Part shown: positions 31,901-45,025 of the stretch, one piece after another | Position numbering within the stretch: the stretch's first letter is position 1 | Layout: each line of letters starts with the position of its first letter | Origin: Istiophorus platypterus | Taxonomy: Eukaryota; Chordata; Actinopteri; Istiophoriformes; Istiophoridae | DNA: 64,000 nucleotides | Reading direction: 5' to 3' | Assembly: GCA_016859345.1 (NCBI GenBank) | Contig: CM029122.1 | Span: 7,141,075-7,205,074, forward strand | Program-made: the position numbers and the translations under genes | Notes under the pieces: model-generated | What the model saw: the letters and a program-made list of their open reading frames with translations, nothing else | Database searches by the model: none | What the model was told of the DNA's origin: nothing

Positions 31901-34052
31901 AAAATCGAATCCGAAACCAAAACCAACGACAACAATAACAAAAAAAAAGGGACCGTCTAGACCTTTGCGGGAGGTCTGATACCGGCACCCGTTCCTTATC
32001 AGCAACAGAATTACTAGAAGGGGGAGGAATCAGCAGGCGCCTCCCCACCAGGGCTAAACTCTGTTACCCATCCAAGGCTGTGTGAGGCAACACCAAAAAA
32101 GTGGCCTCGCTGATCAGAAATGCGTCAGAGAGTAAAGCGCTCTCCGGCGAGGGGGCAAAAGGTCTGAGGTTGTAGTTTTCGTAGCCGACTGGATTTTGCA
32201 ACTGGATTTCTGAAAGCAGCTGTTTCCACATCTCTAAAGCTCCTCTTCATTTCGATCCTCCTCCCCGGTCACATATGTTTCAGGATTTTTTCAGTCTGGT
32301 GTCACTGATGAGTCAACGTTGGCCTTCGTGGAGGGTAAGTGCCCCCTAGTGGACATGGAATTAGAGTTGTTATGAGTCGAATGAAAACCTTTTGCAGTAA
32401 TTGCAATAATAAATAATTAGACTCACTGGAGCCTTTAAGGCCCCATGAGGCTCACTTTGGTTGCGTGAAAGTCCCTAAAGATACATAAGTTGCATCAGGT
32501 GTCCAGGAAACTTAAGCTACTTGAGATATTCGAGGTTAAAACCTTGGGATGTCAAGGATCTTGTGGAGTCGATGTTCAAGGTCACGTGGGACTGGTTGAG
32601 AGCTCAAGCCATTAAAGTTATATTAGTTTTGTTGAGATTACATGGGGGGAAAAAATTCAGAACTAGATAAAATGAATAAATATCCCACTTAACAAGTATC
32701 TGTATATAAAAAGAATACAAGACTGATGTGGTATGTTCAGCAGTTTTTAATGAAAACAAAATTACAGAAATAAAATGATTAGGAGAGAAATTTTACATGA
32801 TCTCAACCTGACAAGTTCGCATTTGCATATTTGCATCATCATCATCATCATCATCATCATTAAAAAAAACAAGCTCAGAGAATAAATACTGTACATGAAG
32901 AAGTGGTCGGAGGTTCTCTGAAGCAGGAAATGTCGCTTTGTATTTCACGTGTCTGAGTAAAAGACGTAACTGTGCTCTGAGCTGAAATCTTAGGGAAATG
33001 GTTCATTTCAACTGTGAAGCGTTTACTGCTTTATCAGCATCTTGACCATCCAATTGCAGCACTTCACTCATTTACTTTAAAGATCTCTGAAAGGTTTGAA
33101 TGGTGACGTATGGTAAAATGGAAACAAAAATGGATTGAATCTTAGCTTGTCAGCCTTTGTTTTGGTTTTGTTTTGAGAGTCTCTGGCAGCTTAGTCTGAA
33201 TTAATCACCACAGTTTGAAATCTGCATTATTTTTTTTTTAATTCATTTGGTGAAAATTGGAAAAAAAAAAAAATTACTTCAGTAAAATTTAACTTGAAAT
33301 TTACATGACAAAATTCAAATTCAATAACTGCTGGCTTCCACCTAAACTATACCTAAACTCTATGTATGGTATTGAACTCAGATGAATTGGATACGTTAAA
33401 AAGAACTGTGCCTGGACTGGAGAGGAGTCCGGCAGAGCGTGAAGCAGTTTGGCTGAACCGCTCCTTTAAACACCTAAATTATTCACTGTTCGCCTTTCAT
33501 CTGGATTAATGGAAAATGAGCTTTTATTTTGGAAGCAAAGTGAGTAGATCGGATGGTTGAGGTTCATTCCAAGCATCGACAGAACACGCACGCACGGGCA
33601 CGCACACACACTCACAACGACGTGCTCACCATCTCAGTTTTCAACAAAATATTATTAAAGTTTGAACAGAAATGAAAGGTTTTTAACACGTCGACTCGAA
33701 ACAACGCTCCATTTCAAACAGTGCATCCCCTGCAACTCGGCCCAGGAACGAGACTCGGACCAGTGTTGAGACTCTCGGGCCTCAGTACTGCTGATGAGGA
33801 AGCGGGGTGAATAGAAAAGCAGCTGATCTGTACATTATTGCATCGTGATGACATCTTCATAGAGAGGAGGAAGTTCAGTTGGACGGCCGAGAGCTCGGCT
33901 TCAGAGAGCCGCCGTCGAAACAGCCTCAGTGGAGGTTAATCAGCGTCATCGACGAGGATCTGACACTTTCTTACAGTCGGCTTTTTACATTTAACGTGGG
34001 GGATGAGACGGATGAGTTACTGCACCGTGAGACCAGATACTGCATAGATGAA

Positions 34053-34093
<41 letters not shown>

Positions 34094-37000
34094 TCGTGCA
34101 CAAAAAAAGTCTGTTTTGTTCATTATTGGAAGACCGAGATGCTTCAAGTTATTCAGGAGGACGGACAAGAAATCACCACAGAAACCACAGGAAATAAACA
34201 CGGGTTTAAAACCCCACTGGACTATTGAATGATACTGAATTCAGCCAATCGAGAGGATCGCTGAGCATTTCTGCTCAAATCCTTTATATTTATGATCCAG
34301 TCTTGTAGCTGTTTGAGTCAGTGAAATTGCTTTTCAGTGCATTATTTTCAATTTATTTAGTTTTAGTAGTTTTTTTTCGATGTGTGTACCGTATTCCGTC
34401 TTTATTTTAAAACATTTTGTAAATCCGTTTGCTATATAAATAAAGTTTATTATTACATCATTATAATCATTTGATCAAAAATAAAAATAAATATTTGTAT
34501 GAAGACCTTATAAGGAATACCACATAACATCTATTTATTGTATCATTGCTTGAAAATGAATAACATTTTGTGTTCCATTTGTAAATGTCTCATTTTGTGT
34601 GTAGTTCATCACCCATTAAATTAAAGGTAAAAAAAATGCTTTATGATAGAACATGCTAATTATATTACAGCTTATAGATATGTTTTTGTTTTAGGAAAAC
34701 AGCAGCCTGTGTGGATTTCATTGTTCGTCATTTCCACCCGGACCGTTGCTAAAATGTGACCCTAACCTTATTATTGGCGACAAACAGACCGTGGATCATC
34801 GCTCGAGGGGGGGGCGCCGTTACGCCTCGTCTTTGACTTTGTGTAACGTTTTCTATGGTGTTTTCTACAGTTTCACCTTGTCCACCCGCGAAGCCCTTTC
34901 ACGACTGTCAAACAACCTCCCGATCGTAAAAACATCCACCTGCGAGCTTTTTTCCCCTAAGCTTTCAACCCCCAATGCATAGTCTTCTACAGCAAACGTA
35001 GCTAGCCCAGGCTTCTTTACATGAACTACGTCAGATAAATGGGACGTAAGACCAAGATGGACACTTCCGAAACTCGAACAAAACACCATTAGACTCGTTG
35101 CTACACATATCAGCAAAAAAGCATAAAAGGGTTAAATGGAGTCCTTCAAACAATGTAAAAAATATCTCGACAGCATCATTCAATGTTATATCGGCCAAAC
35201 AATAAGAAAACATGGAAATACCATCGTCGCCGCCGCCAAGGAGGTTACGTTTCACCGGTGTCCGTTTGTCGGTTTGTTTGTTTTACTGCAATATTTAACA
35301 GAAAGCACCCAGCCGATTCGCACTGAACTTGACGGAGGGATGTGGCATGAGCCAGGGAAGAGCCAATTAACTTTTGGGGCAGATCCGAATCATTTACTAT
35401 GAAAATCAGTTTTTTTTCCTCTGAAGTCTGGTGTGTGATGTTTGTTGGCCTCGGCCCTTCCAGTTAGAAAATGTCATCAAGATAGTTACAAAGGCAGTGC
35501 AGACTTTATGCTCATGGCAAAAACGCGCTTAAAATACTGCTTTTGGCTGAAAACGGCATTTGAACTTCGGTATTTTGTTTACGCTGGAGAGGCCGTTTCC
35601 AACGGATCCAAAGCTTCCTACAAGAACAGAGCAACACTGACAAAACGCTAAAGGACATTATAGTAAAAACTATAATAGGAAACCATCTGGAAAGCCTGCG
35701 TCAGATGTTTTCATGCCTTCAGAGCTCGGGTCGGTCGTCTGTTTTACTGTCATCTGAAAGAACTTGAGGCGCAGCCGCACTTATCCATAAAAACAGCATC
35801 TGAGCCCTTTGAAATGACTGAGGATATCAATTCAAACTTTTGATTTGTGATAGATAAAAATTTACTTGATTTTAACCTGGTCCAAAATACTAATAGGCTC
35901 CTGACATATTGAGACAATATATACAGTATAAGCAAAATATGTATGTTGAGGGAGGGGTGTAAAGCCACATTCAAAACAAAACAAAACATAAAGATCAGGT
36001 CGTGCTCTAGATCGTGCAGTTGTTTGAAAGTCGTGAAAAAGCTTTTGGTAGATATTTACAACACAAACTGTAAAATAAATGATCAGAGCACAGAGAAAGC
36101 AACCAGAGAAGTGTTGATATTTTGTTTTGATCGTCGACGGCAAATAAGCGAACTTAAGGAGAATGTTCTTTTGCTGTTGCAGGTTCCACTGATGCGTTCG
36201 AGCATTCAAAAGTTCATCTCAGTGATAAAAGCGTGAGTTAAAAGTTCTGCTCAGACGCTTTAAAAACTCCAGAAAGTTGTGGTCTGATTCAGTGTCAGCA
36301 GGAGGTGGGAAAACAAAAAAAAAAAAACCACAACGGAGAGGCTGCAGTCCGGAGGAACGGTCTTTTTCCAATGTAAAACCAGGAAATAGCCCGATCCAGA
36401 GTGAGTCTGTAACACACTGGCAGTGGGGACGACAGGGACAGGCGGAGGTGTGGACGTCAGCACGTTGCTTCAACAGGAGGCGAAAACCAGCAGCGAGATG
36501 TCCCGAACGAATCCTGCTCGACTTCTGTTCAGGATTATTGTCTCGATTTTAGTTTCTTTTTTTACCTGTTAAAATGGTTTTTCATTTGGATTTTATATTG
36601 TCATGAATCCACACGAGAAAGTTAAGCTCGTTTATGGCCCGTTCTCTGTGTTTCAGTGAAAAATGAGTTTCCATTAATTCATAATTCTGCTTTTTTTCAC
36701 TGACAAAAATGATTAAAAAATATTCAATTACGCATGTTGGGGGGTTTCAAAGCCGATTTTGGAGTGTGTGGGTTTGTGTGTGTGTGTGGGGGGGGCTTCT
36801 CCAAATATATTAAAAAATGACGAAAATAAGTCAAAGGAACTCTTCAAAAACTCCAGATTACCTAAAATTTCTTCATTTCCGTGGTCAAACTGTATAAATG
36901 ATCCCCCAACAAATGCACCGTTTCATCCTGTCTGAGCAGTTTGCTTAAACGTACAGTGTTCAGCCGCTTTATGAAATCACCGGACCCCGTTTTAAAAAGT

Positions 37001-37987
37001 GAAACTACGCGTTTGTGACCCGTTATCAGAGCTCTTCATCGTCAGCGGGGACGGGCAGCGCCGCAGGTGGCGCGGGGGAAGCCAGGGAGCGCTGAGAAAC
37101 GAACCAACACGTGGTCGGGGTTGTGGATTTTTTTCTTTTTGTCAGTCATAACAATAAGGTATAAGCCTCGTCCTTTGAATTTGTCTTTCACCTCTTCGCG
37201 GCGTGTTCGCTCCGAACGCCGTACGCGAGGAACTTCAGCGCAGGGACGTCCGAGGGCGGACACACGAGGACAATGGTCGCAGCAGCAGCTTTTCACCGTG
37301 GGGGAGGACGTCTGCTGAGTTTTCTGACATCTTCGTTCGCACTGGTTCGCTCCTCCGGCAGGGGGAGGAAACGCTTCCCGCCCCTCCAGGGACGAATAAA
37401 GTACCCTGAGGCTCACCGAATTGGACTCTGCGATCGGAGCAGATTCGATCGGGCAGAATCGAACCCCCTTAGAACCCACCCAACCTGACTCGAACCGAGT
37501 TCTGGGCCCAGACCTCTTTGGTCCGCCTTCGTGTCCGGGCTCAACTCAAGCTGCATCTTTAGCCTGTAAGTCAAAATGCGGAAAAGTTACTGACACTAGT
37601 GCGTTTTCATCACCAGTGTTTTAGGTGCAGGTTTGGGTAGTGTTGAGAATTTTTTTTTTTTTTTCTGCTCTCATGCCGGTTCCTCCCGAATCTCGGCTCC
37701 GATTTTTGACATCTCAATCAACCCAAAATATGTTAAAAGAAAATACAGCAGATTGGTTCTGATTCTGGAGCATCACAACGACAAACTTAAGACAACATAT
37801 GAGTTGCATTTTTGTTCACACATTTTGTTTTAAAAGATGTTTCCAGGACCATTTATTACTGTCTAGAAAATCTGTGAAATTCTCTCATTTTTCCAGGATT
37901 TTTTTTGATTGCATCAATAAAACTCCTGGTTTTCCATTGCGTGTGGAACCTTTCAGCCTCTGGATCTGCTTGGGTTCAACTCTGTGG

Positions 37988-37993
37988 TTTATT
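37988..37993 (-). terminator. znf385b: Candidate poly(A) signal of znf385b
   Basis: AATAAA on the minus strand, about 275 nt past the stop. A second AATAAA lies at 37851-37856. Which one is used cannot be decided here. Confidence 0.4.
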
Positions 37994-38110
37994 CAAAGCA
38001 ATTTCCATTTCCATTTCTAGTTCGGATGCTTCAGGTTGTTTCGGACCCAAGAGAAAAACGTCTGATCCAGGCGAAAGGAGGACGTCCTGTCCTCTCATGT
38101 CTCTTTGTGA

Positions 38111-38262
38111 AGCCTCAGTCAGGTGAGAAGGTTGCGGGTTTGAATCCCTGCAGCCACAATGGCAGAGCTGATGTCTCTCCTGGAGTCTTCTGCCCCTGTA
38201 GCTCCAGCAAACTGGAGGTCAGTGTTCAAAGGTTGCCGGGTCGATTCCCGACCACCGCCACG
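38111..38262 (+). mobile_element. tRNA-derived SINE-like fragments in the znf385b 3' UTR
   Basis: Two RNA polymerase III B-box/T-arm look-alikes lie about 100 nt apart: GGTTGCGGGTTTGAATCCC at 38130-38148 and GGTTGCCGGGTCGATTCCCG at 38231-38250. Each can fold as a T-arm. TGTAGCTCC at 38198-38206 resembles a weak A-box for the second. They are inverted relative to znf385b and end 5 nt from its stop codon. Confidence 0.5.
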
Positions 38263-38266
38263 GTCA

Positions 38267-38515
38267 TCAGTAGGGCGTGAAAAGAATCGATCCTTGGCTT
38301 GCTCTGATTGGTCCAGGAGCCGGACGCAGGAAGGAGGTGGTGAAGAGGGACGAGGAAGCTGGAGGGCGGTGGTGGAGAGAGATGGCGGGGTTGAGGGGCG
38401 AGGAGGTGGGAGTGAGGAGGGGAGAGGAGGAGAGGGAGGAGGGAGGAGAGGAGGGAGGAGGAGGGCAGGGACTGGAGAGGAAGGAGGGAGAGAGGGAGGG
38501 CTTCACCAACTCCTT
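38267..38515 (-). CDS. znf385b: znf385b last coding exon
   Basis: Acceptor CTCCTCAG|AAGGAG; begins KELVKPSLSPSFLSSP, continues with a Ser/Pro/Leu low-complexity stretch, and ends FLRPAPGPIRASQGSILFTP, Y, TGA. 249 nt. The conserved APGPIRA...ILF.PY ending is diagnostic of the family. The acceptor sits in a CT-rich tract of about 200 nt, so a different acceptor inside it is possible. Confidence 0.88.
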   Translation of the reverse strand, partial: KELVKPSLSPSFLSSPCPPPPSSPPSSLSSSPLLTPTSSPLNPAISLHHRPPASSSLFTTSFLRPAPGPIRASQGSILFTPY

Positions 38516-41500
38516 CTGAGGAGGAGAGGAGACAAGGAGGGCAGAGAAGGGAAGGAAACAAGAAGAGGAGAGAGAATAGGAAACGAGGGACAGGAGATGA
38601 GGAGACAATGAGAGAAGAGGATATAAGTAGAGGAGACAAGGAAAGGATTCAGGAGAGGAGAGGGTGCAAGGAGAGGAGACAAGGAAAGGAAGCAAGGGGA
38701 GGAGAGGAGAGGAGAAAAAGAAAGGAAAAGATGTTTTTTAATGATTTACATTAATATTTGTCTATTGCATTGATGGATATATCAACATTGTCTCAGACCT
38801 GCGCCTGCACATCTCTGAACCATCATATGATCATACCAATAAAGCTAAATTTGAATTTGAATGTGAGAGAGAGTGGTAGAGACACACTCACGGCGAGAGA
38901 GTTTCTCTGCTGTTTGTTGTACGGGCTGTATTTGGGTTTGCTGGGTTTCCCTGCCACTCTGTCCTTGTGCCTGCGGCTGGAGATGTGCTGCGACGACGAC
39001 GACGACGACAACAACAACAACAACAAACAGATTTCAGAATGAAAACAGTCCTGAGAACAGAAATGACTATAGGTTGCATGACTGTGTTTTTTGAAATGAC
39101 TGAGAAGAAAAGGAGCCTGTGTTTGTGAATCTCCTAATCTGGGTTATGTGGAAGGTTAATCCTTCTGGAAGGTTTTTGGTTTTTTTTAAATTAATTTAAG
39201 GAAGTAATGATTTTCTATAATCTAACAAGAATCAGAGGGAGGATTTTCGCACTTCCATCTAATCAGCATCAGTCATCTTGCTAAAAAAGGGACAAAAAAG
39301 ATATTTTTCTTTTCAAAGATACAGAGAGAGAGGAACCAAGTTCCTTTCCAAAATCAAATTGAAATGCCCAGAATTCGAAACACTTTCAAACAAAATTCTG
39401 TTGCCGGAGAAAAAACAAAAAAACAAAAAAACAAAAAACGAGGCTGCTCCAGAGAAAAGACTTAATCAAACGTGCACTTAACCTTGAACTCGAGCAACAC
39501 AAGAACGTTTTTGATTTCCCGGAAACAAATGACCGGGGATGCTTCAGTCGAGTGAAACCCTGTGTTCACTCAGTTAGGTGAAAGAAAAGGGGGCCGTCAT
39601 CGGTGCAGCTCCAACACCACGATTCACCACAGCAAAAGGGTGAAGAAGGTGGCGGAGCCAGAGATATTGACACCTATGTAGACGGACCAAGCGCGGCCAT
39701 CTTCTGAGAAACAACACGCCAGCTGCAGAGCAGAGGTGGTGCGTCACCGTATGGGTGAGGGATACCAGCCGGCCGGTTGTGGGTGTGACGCTAAACGTTT
39801 GTGGCGAAGAGCAGAGAAGCAATCAGCCATGCAAAAACAAGAAGGCACTGTAGCTTCAGGAGCTAAAGCATGACTTCTATTTTTAACTAATAATTTTTTT
39901 TCTGAAATGAAATTTAAAAATCAAGTTTCGAGCCAGATGTGTCCGCCCCATTCCATGTCGGCTCTTTCTCTCTCCGCTCTAAACGAGCTGAGTGTTAGCG
40001 AGCGAACGTTAGTTTTTTCAGTCGATTCGGTGAAATACACAGGGAACCCTGGATATATAGTTACTGGATGTAAATGTTAGTAAAAGCTCATCGCCAAGTC
40101 GGAACTTGGTTTGCGTGGTGCGACCCGCCTTAATTCAGCGATGAATAATTCTCCACTGAAGCCACGACCGGACTGAACTCAGGTAGAGGAACAAATCAAA
40201 AGGGAACGACATGCGTCGGTATGAATCAGTGTTAATGTAATGTTATTGTACTGTCTGTGTGTGTTTCAACCTGTTTGAGCTGGATCTCAGAGTTGACGTG
40301 CACGTCGCAGATCTGACAGTGGAAGGTTTTGTTCTGCAGGCCGGAGCCCTTCAGTCCGGAGCCGCCGCCGCCACAGGAGCCGCCGCCTCCGTTCTTCAGC
40401 TTGGCTCCGGGTCGAGGGTAGGCCTTGATCGGCCCGGCGCCACTCCGAGCCTCCAGCATCGTCTTGTGCTTCGAGCCTGAAAAACAAAGGACGCACAGAA
40501 ACCAAGTTCTATGAAATACATACATAATGATGCATGTATCTGTCAGCTATGAAGCCAGGCTGACGTTGTCTATTTTACATTTTAGCCCATTAACAAACCC
40601 TCTACACCCTAAATTCTTGCTGCTCTGATTTCATCCATTCACCACTTTTTAGTCTGATTTCTCTCCTTCCAGACAGTTAGTATTTTCATTCCATTTCAAT
40701 GAAAGTAAACCTGCAGGGGCTTAATGAAGATAAATGATTTTGTAGTAATCATCTTCAACTGGCAGCACGGTTGAAGAAACTATGCTGAAAAATCTCCCTG
40801 TTGGTGCATTCACTGATGCCCAAATATCTGAGACACGACAACTAGCCGCCAATCAGGATCCTCTTAAATGCAAAGTCGACCAGATTCACAACCCTGTTTT
40901 CGCAAAGTTCTCGTTCGATTTTTTCTTTTTCGTCTTGGTTTGATTTATCATTTTCACTAACTGGTGCATTTTAACACATCCTTTTTTTCTGCACATTCCA
41001 TTTGCATATAAGAAAAGCAGACCGGAAACCTCAGGAATTTAAAACAACTCAAAACATATTAAAGTTTTTAAGCTTGGCAGAAGTTGTTGGATCGATAAAA
41101 TAGTGCAATGGAAACTGAACAAAAAAAAATCTGTGAATACATCCGGACATATATCAAGCATGTTACAAAAAATTGAGGAGGACAAAAATATCAGGGCTGC
41201 GTGGAGCGATGAGGAGACTGTAACGTTCCTCAAATATTGACATTAGGCAAACACATAACTCATATTTCCACCATGTTTTCTACATGCTTTTTTCCATCAT
41301 TTGAGATGTGACTGCTGCTCTTTTAATAATCAATTATCAAATGCTCAGCAGAGCTGCAGAGAGCCGCAGAGCCCGGTGATAATTCTCTGTGGGTCCATTG
41401 CTTCAGACGCATTCACAAGTAGTTATGTGAACCATGTGTTAATCTGAAAATATTCATTCAGCCACCTCTTCATGGGCCTGTGTCCACAGGGCCGTTCTCT

Positions 41501-43571
41501 AAAATCCTTATTGTTGCTAGGCTACAAAAACTCTTGTCTAGCATCTCAGCAGTTCTTCACTGAGAACATCAAGTCACTGTATTTTACTTTCGAATAGTTC
41601 CATAAAATGACAGAAAGAAATCAGTGTTGGATCGTAAATAACTGGGATGTCCTCTGACGGCATGGATCAGTTTCTCCTCCGCTACTGTTCACAGTGTCGA
41701 TATTGTGACAATATGACCCATGTGGCTTTCCGTAGATCAGCCTGTTCCTCCTCACCTGCATTGTGAGCCTCCAGCTGGGACAGGGAGTTGACAGCAACTT
41801 TGCAAAGAGAGCAGTACAGCAGCTTCTTCGCCTTCTCCTCCTCGGACTCCGCCGAGGGCGGAGCATCCTGGGAGGGAGGAGGAGGATGAGGAGCCGGGGA
41901 TGAAGAGGAGGTGACAGGAGCTGGGGCAGTGGGTGGAGGGGAGGCCTTGGAAGAAGAGGAGGAGGAGGAAGACGAGGAGGAAAGGCCCGGAGCGGGGAGA
42001 GCGGAGGGCGGACTGGAGGGGGGAGGCTCGCTGCCTGCTCTGCTAGAGGAGGGGGAGGAGGAGGAGGGAGGGGAGGAAGAGGAGGAGGGGAGGAGTAAGG
42101 CTTTGAGAGGAGAGGAGGTCTCGGTGAGGCTGGGTAAGAGTTCTGGGGGAAGGAGGAGCAGGAGGAAGAGGAGGAGAGGGGAAAAAAGAGGAGGAAGAAA
42201 TGAAAAACACCCCCATGATACAAAATAATAAACGCCCCCCCAGAACAAAAGCAGCATCAGTAACAATATTCAGTTCAGTGTTAAGGGCACATAGACTCAA
42301 CCTGTGTGCTGACTGGTGCCGCTGTTGGCCGACATATGAGGGGGAGGGCCATGAGGACTAGAGCTGCTCCCATTGGTCTCTGCGCTGATTGACAGCTTGG
42401 CCTTGGCCTTGTTCTCCTGAGACTTGAGCTTCTTGGCGTGACGGCTGCCTCTGTAATGAGCCTCTGCCTGAGACTGAGCGGGAGACAATCAGAGAGAGAG
42501 AGAGAGAGAAGTCTGTCTTTGTGTACCAGAGTCCCGCCAGCCGCTCCGTGAGACCGTACTTGGTCTTGGCGGTGCGCTGTGCCGCTCTAAAGCCGATGGG
42601 GACGTAGATATTTCTGTCCGCAAACCAAAGTAATGATCAAACCGGTGACGATGCCGCCGGGGGAAACGCGAGCTGATGATCAAAGTAGTCACGGTCCGTC
42701 CTACGTGGACCCCGAATATCAGATGTGGCCTCTGTGGCCGCATTAACGTGGGTTTAATCCTCGGCCTCGGATACTTTTATACCGGGCGGAGATGGAGTCT
42801 TGGGTCCACGCAGACTTTCTGCCTGCTGGGGTGTTTGAGAAGCCCTCCTCTGGGATGTGTATGAACGGTTCAGGTAAACAGATGATGTCTACCCCGTTAA
42901 AAACTGTTGGGTGTCACCACACAGTGCAACGAGCCCAGGGCAGCAGTGTCTTAGCACACAGCAATGAAGCTCCAGGTTAACAGTGTCCTCATATGACTGT
43001 CTGAAAACATCGTGACTCACTTTTGCTGAGCTTATTAGACTGAGTTGACTCTCTGCTCCACTCTCCTCAGCAGTGATTCCTGTTTTCATGTTCGCTCATG
43101 AATAATTTTACAGGCTCATGAATTAGTCACTTTTGATTGGCACATCGCAAACAAGGTGAGCGCGTTGCCTCCCAGCAGTCGTTAGGCGAGGAAGCGATTA
43201 TAGGGGGTCATTTACGCAGCGCTTTGTTAATATAGAGGAGTGGGGATTACACCTGTTTGTTGTACACCTGCCGCTTCGTATGAACGGCTGACCCAGAATA
43301 ATCCGATGTGCAAAAACAAACCACAGCACTCTAAAGTATCACAGGGTCTCAGCTCAGTGACTCAGCAGCATTAAGCACCACAGGAAAAATATTTTCCTCA
43401 GTACCTTTGTGCAGACTGAAGAAAAAAAAAGTCAAGCCCTTAAAGGATCTCTTTAAATCTCCTTAAAGGAACAAAACAGGCAAATAATAATAATAATAAT
43501 AATAAAACCCACAACAACAAAAACAACAGCATCATTTTTAGAGATCGAAAAATTTATGTTTGCGCATCCGG

Positions 43572-43641
<70 letters not shown>

Positions 43642-44992
43642 TCCAGGACTAGCTCAGCAAAAACTGGCTGGGATACACTGTTAGACTGGGTCCAACAAGA
43701 GTGAAAAAAGTTAGAAAATACACTGCAAGGCTTTGTCATTTTCAGTATCAAAAATCATCCACACTTACATTTACATCTTTTTTTTCTCTTTTAATCTCTG
43801 TGAGATCCTGGCAAGGCTGCGATGCCAGTATCAAGAATTAGGGCACGCTACGGTAATATCAACTGGCTAGAGTCAGAGGAGATGTGTGTCGGTTACATCG
43901 CTGTACAGCCAGAGGTGCAGCGGGTCGACTTGTTGGAAATCAGTAAGCGTTGGAGGTTCTGGCAGCCCCCCCCCTTCCCGTCTTTGCACTAACTCCTGGA
44001 CCTATCGCTGCACTAATGGATAGATTATGAGACAGCGGTCCCCCTCCGCGGGTAAAGGCAACGCACAGAGATTAAACTAATATCCATTTTCCACTGGAGG
44101 ATGAGGATTCCCAGAAATTTCAGACTATTCCTTTAAATATGCTTTAGACATTTTGATCCCAGCAGGACCAGAGGGCAGATGAATCATGTAACAGGAAGCG
44201 GATCACTGAGGCGTAAGAACTGAACTCATCACAACACACACACACTTACGTCAGAGTTGAACCTCAGTTGACAGACGTTACAGGAGATGACTTGCTTCTT
44301 CTTGGGCGCCATGGTGACGCCAAAGGTGTGGTTGATGACGGCTTTCTGCACCGGGTCCATCTGCGGGAGACGCACAGAGGTCAGAGGTCAGCAGCCTGCT
44401 CAGGAGTGGATAAGCAGCACTGACAGAGTGACAGGTCTCTTTACCATAGTCAGTCTGTGCTGCCTGCAGCCACAGCACCCTGTCACCGCTACTGTCCTTC
44501 ACACACACACGCACACACACAGACAAACACACGCAAACACACATGCAGACACGCACACACACAAAAATATGCACACACATACACACACACACAAACACAG
44601 ACAAACACACACATGCACGCACACATACACAAACACACACACAGACAAACACACGGAAAAACACACATGCACACATGCACACACACAAAAATATGCACAC
44701 ACACACGCACACAAACGCACGTGCACGCACACATACACACAAACACACACACACACACACACACGGAAACACACAAACACACACACAACTTTGCACAGCT
44801 ATCCTTGTTAGGACATTTCATTGACTTCCATTCATTTTGAAAAGCCAAAGCCAAACCCTCACATTAACCAGCCAGGAGAAATAAAATTTTGCCTCATTAG
44901 CTTTGGTCCCCGCGAGGTCCACTGACCCCAACAAGGTCAGTGTCTTTATGGGAAAAGTTCACAAAGAGGTAAAGTGTACACACGTACACACT

Positions 44993-45025
<33 letters not shown>

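Larger units (their letters stand above)
27525..38266. other. Gap between the OCTN-like gene and znf385b
   Basis: About 10.7 kb without a recognisable gene; the lowest part is znf385b 3' UTR. Contents: a CCT run at 27987-28020, a decayed CACATG-rich minisatellite at 28560-28930, GTT repeat at 31079-31101, ATC repeat at 32826-32860, CA repeat at 34055-34087, a G run at 30639-30652, and a common percomorph repeat fragment at 35260-35400 (GGAGGGATGTGGCATGAGCC). 29779-29823 is bordered by GATCATTTA/TAAATGATC. No protein similarity seen on either strand. Confidence 0.6.

Noticed and set aside
38130..38255. Possible functional tRNA genes
   Set aside because: Only T-arm-like motifs are present, with no full cloverleaf or acceptor stem; tRNA-derived SINE remnants fit better.
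38159..38695. Plus-strand 150-codon frame and alternative minus frames rich in E/G/R or S/L/P
   Set aside because: They are shadows of the znf385b last exon and its GA-rich intron; only the minus frame ending SILFTPY has the family tail.
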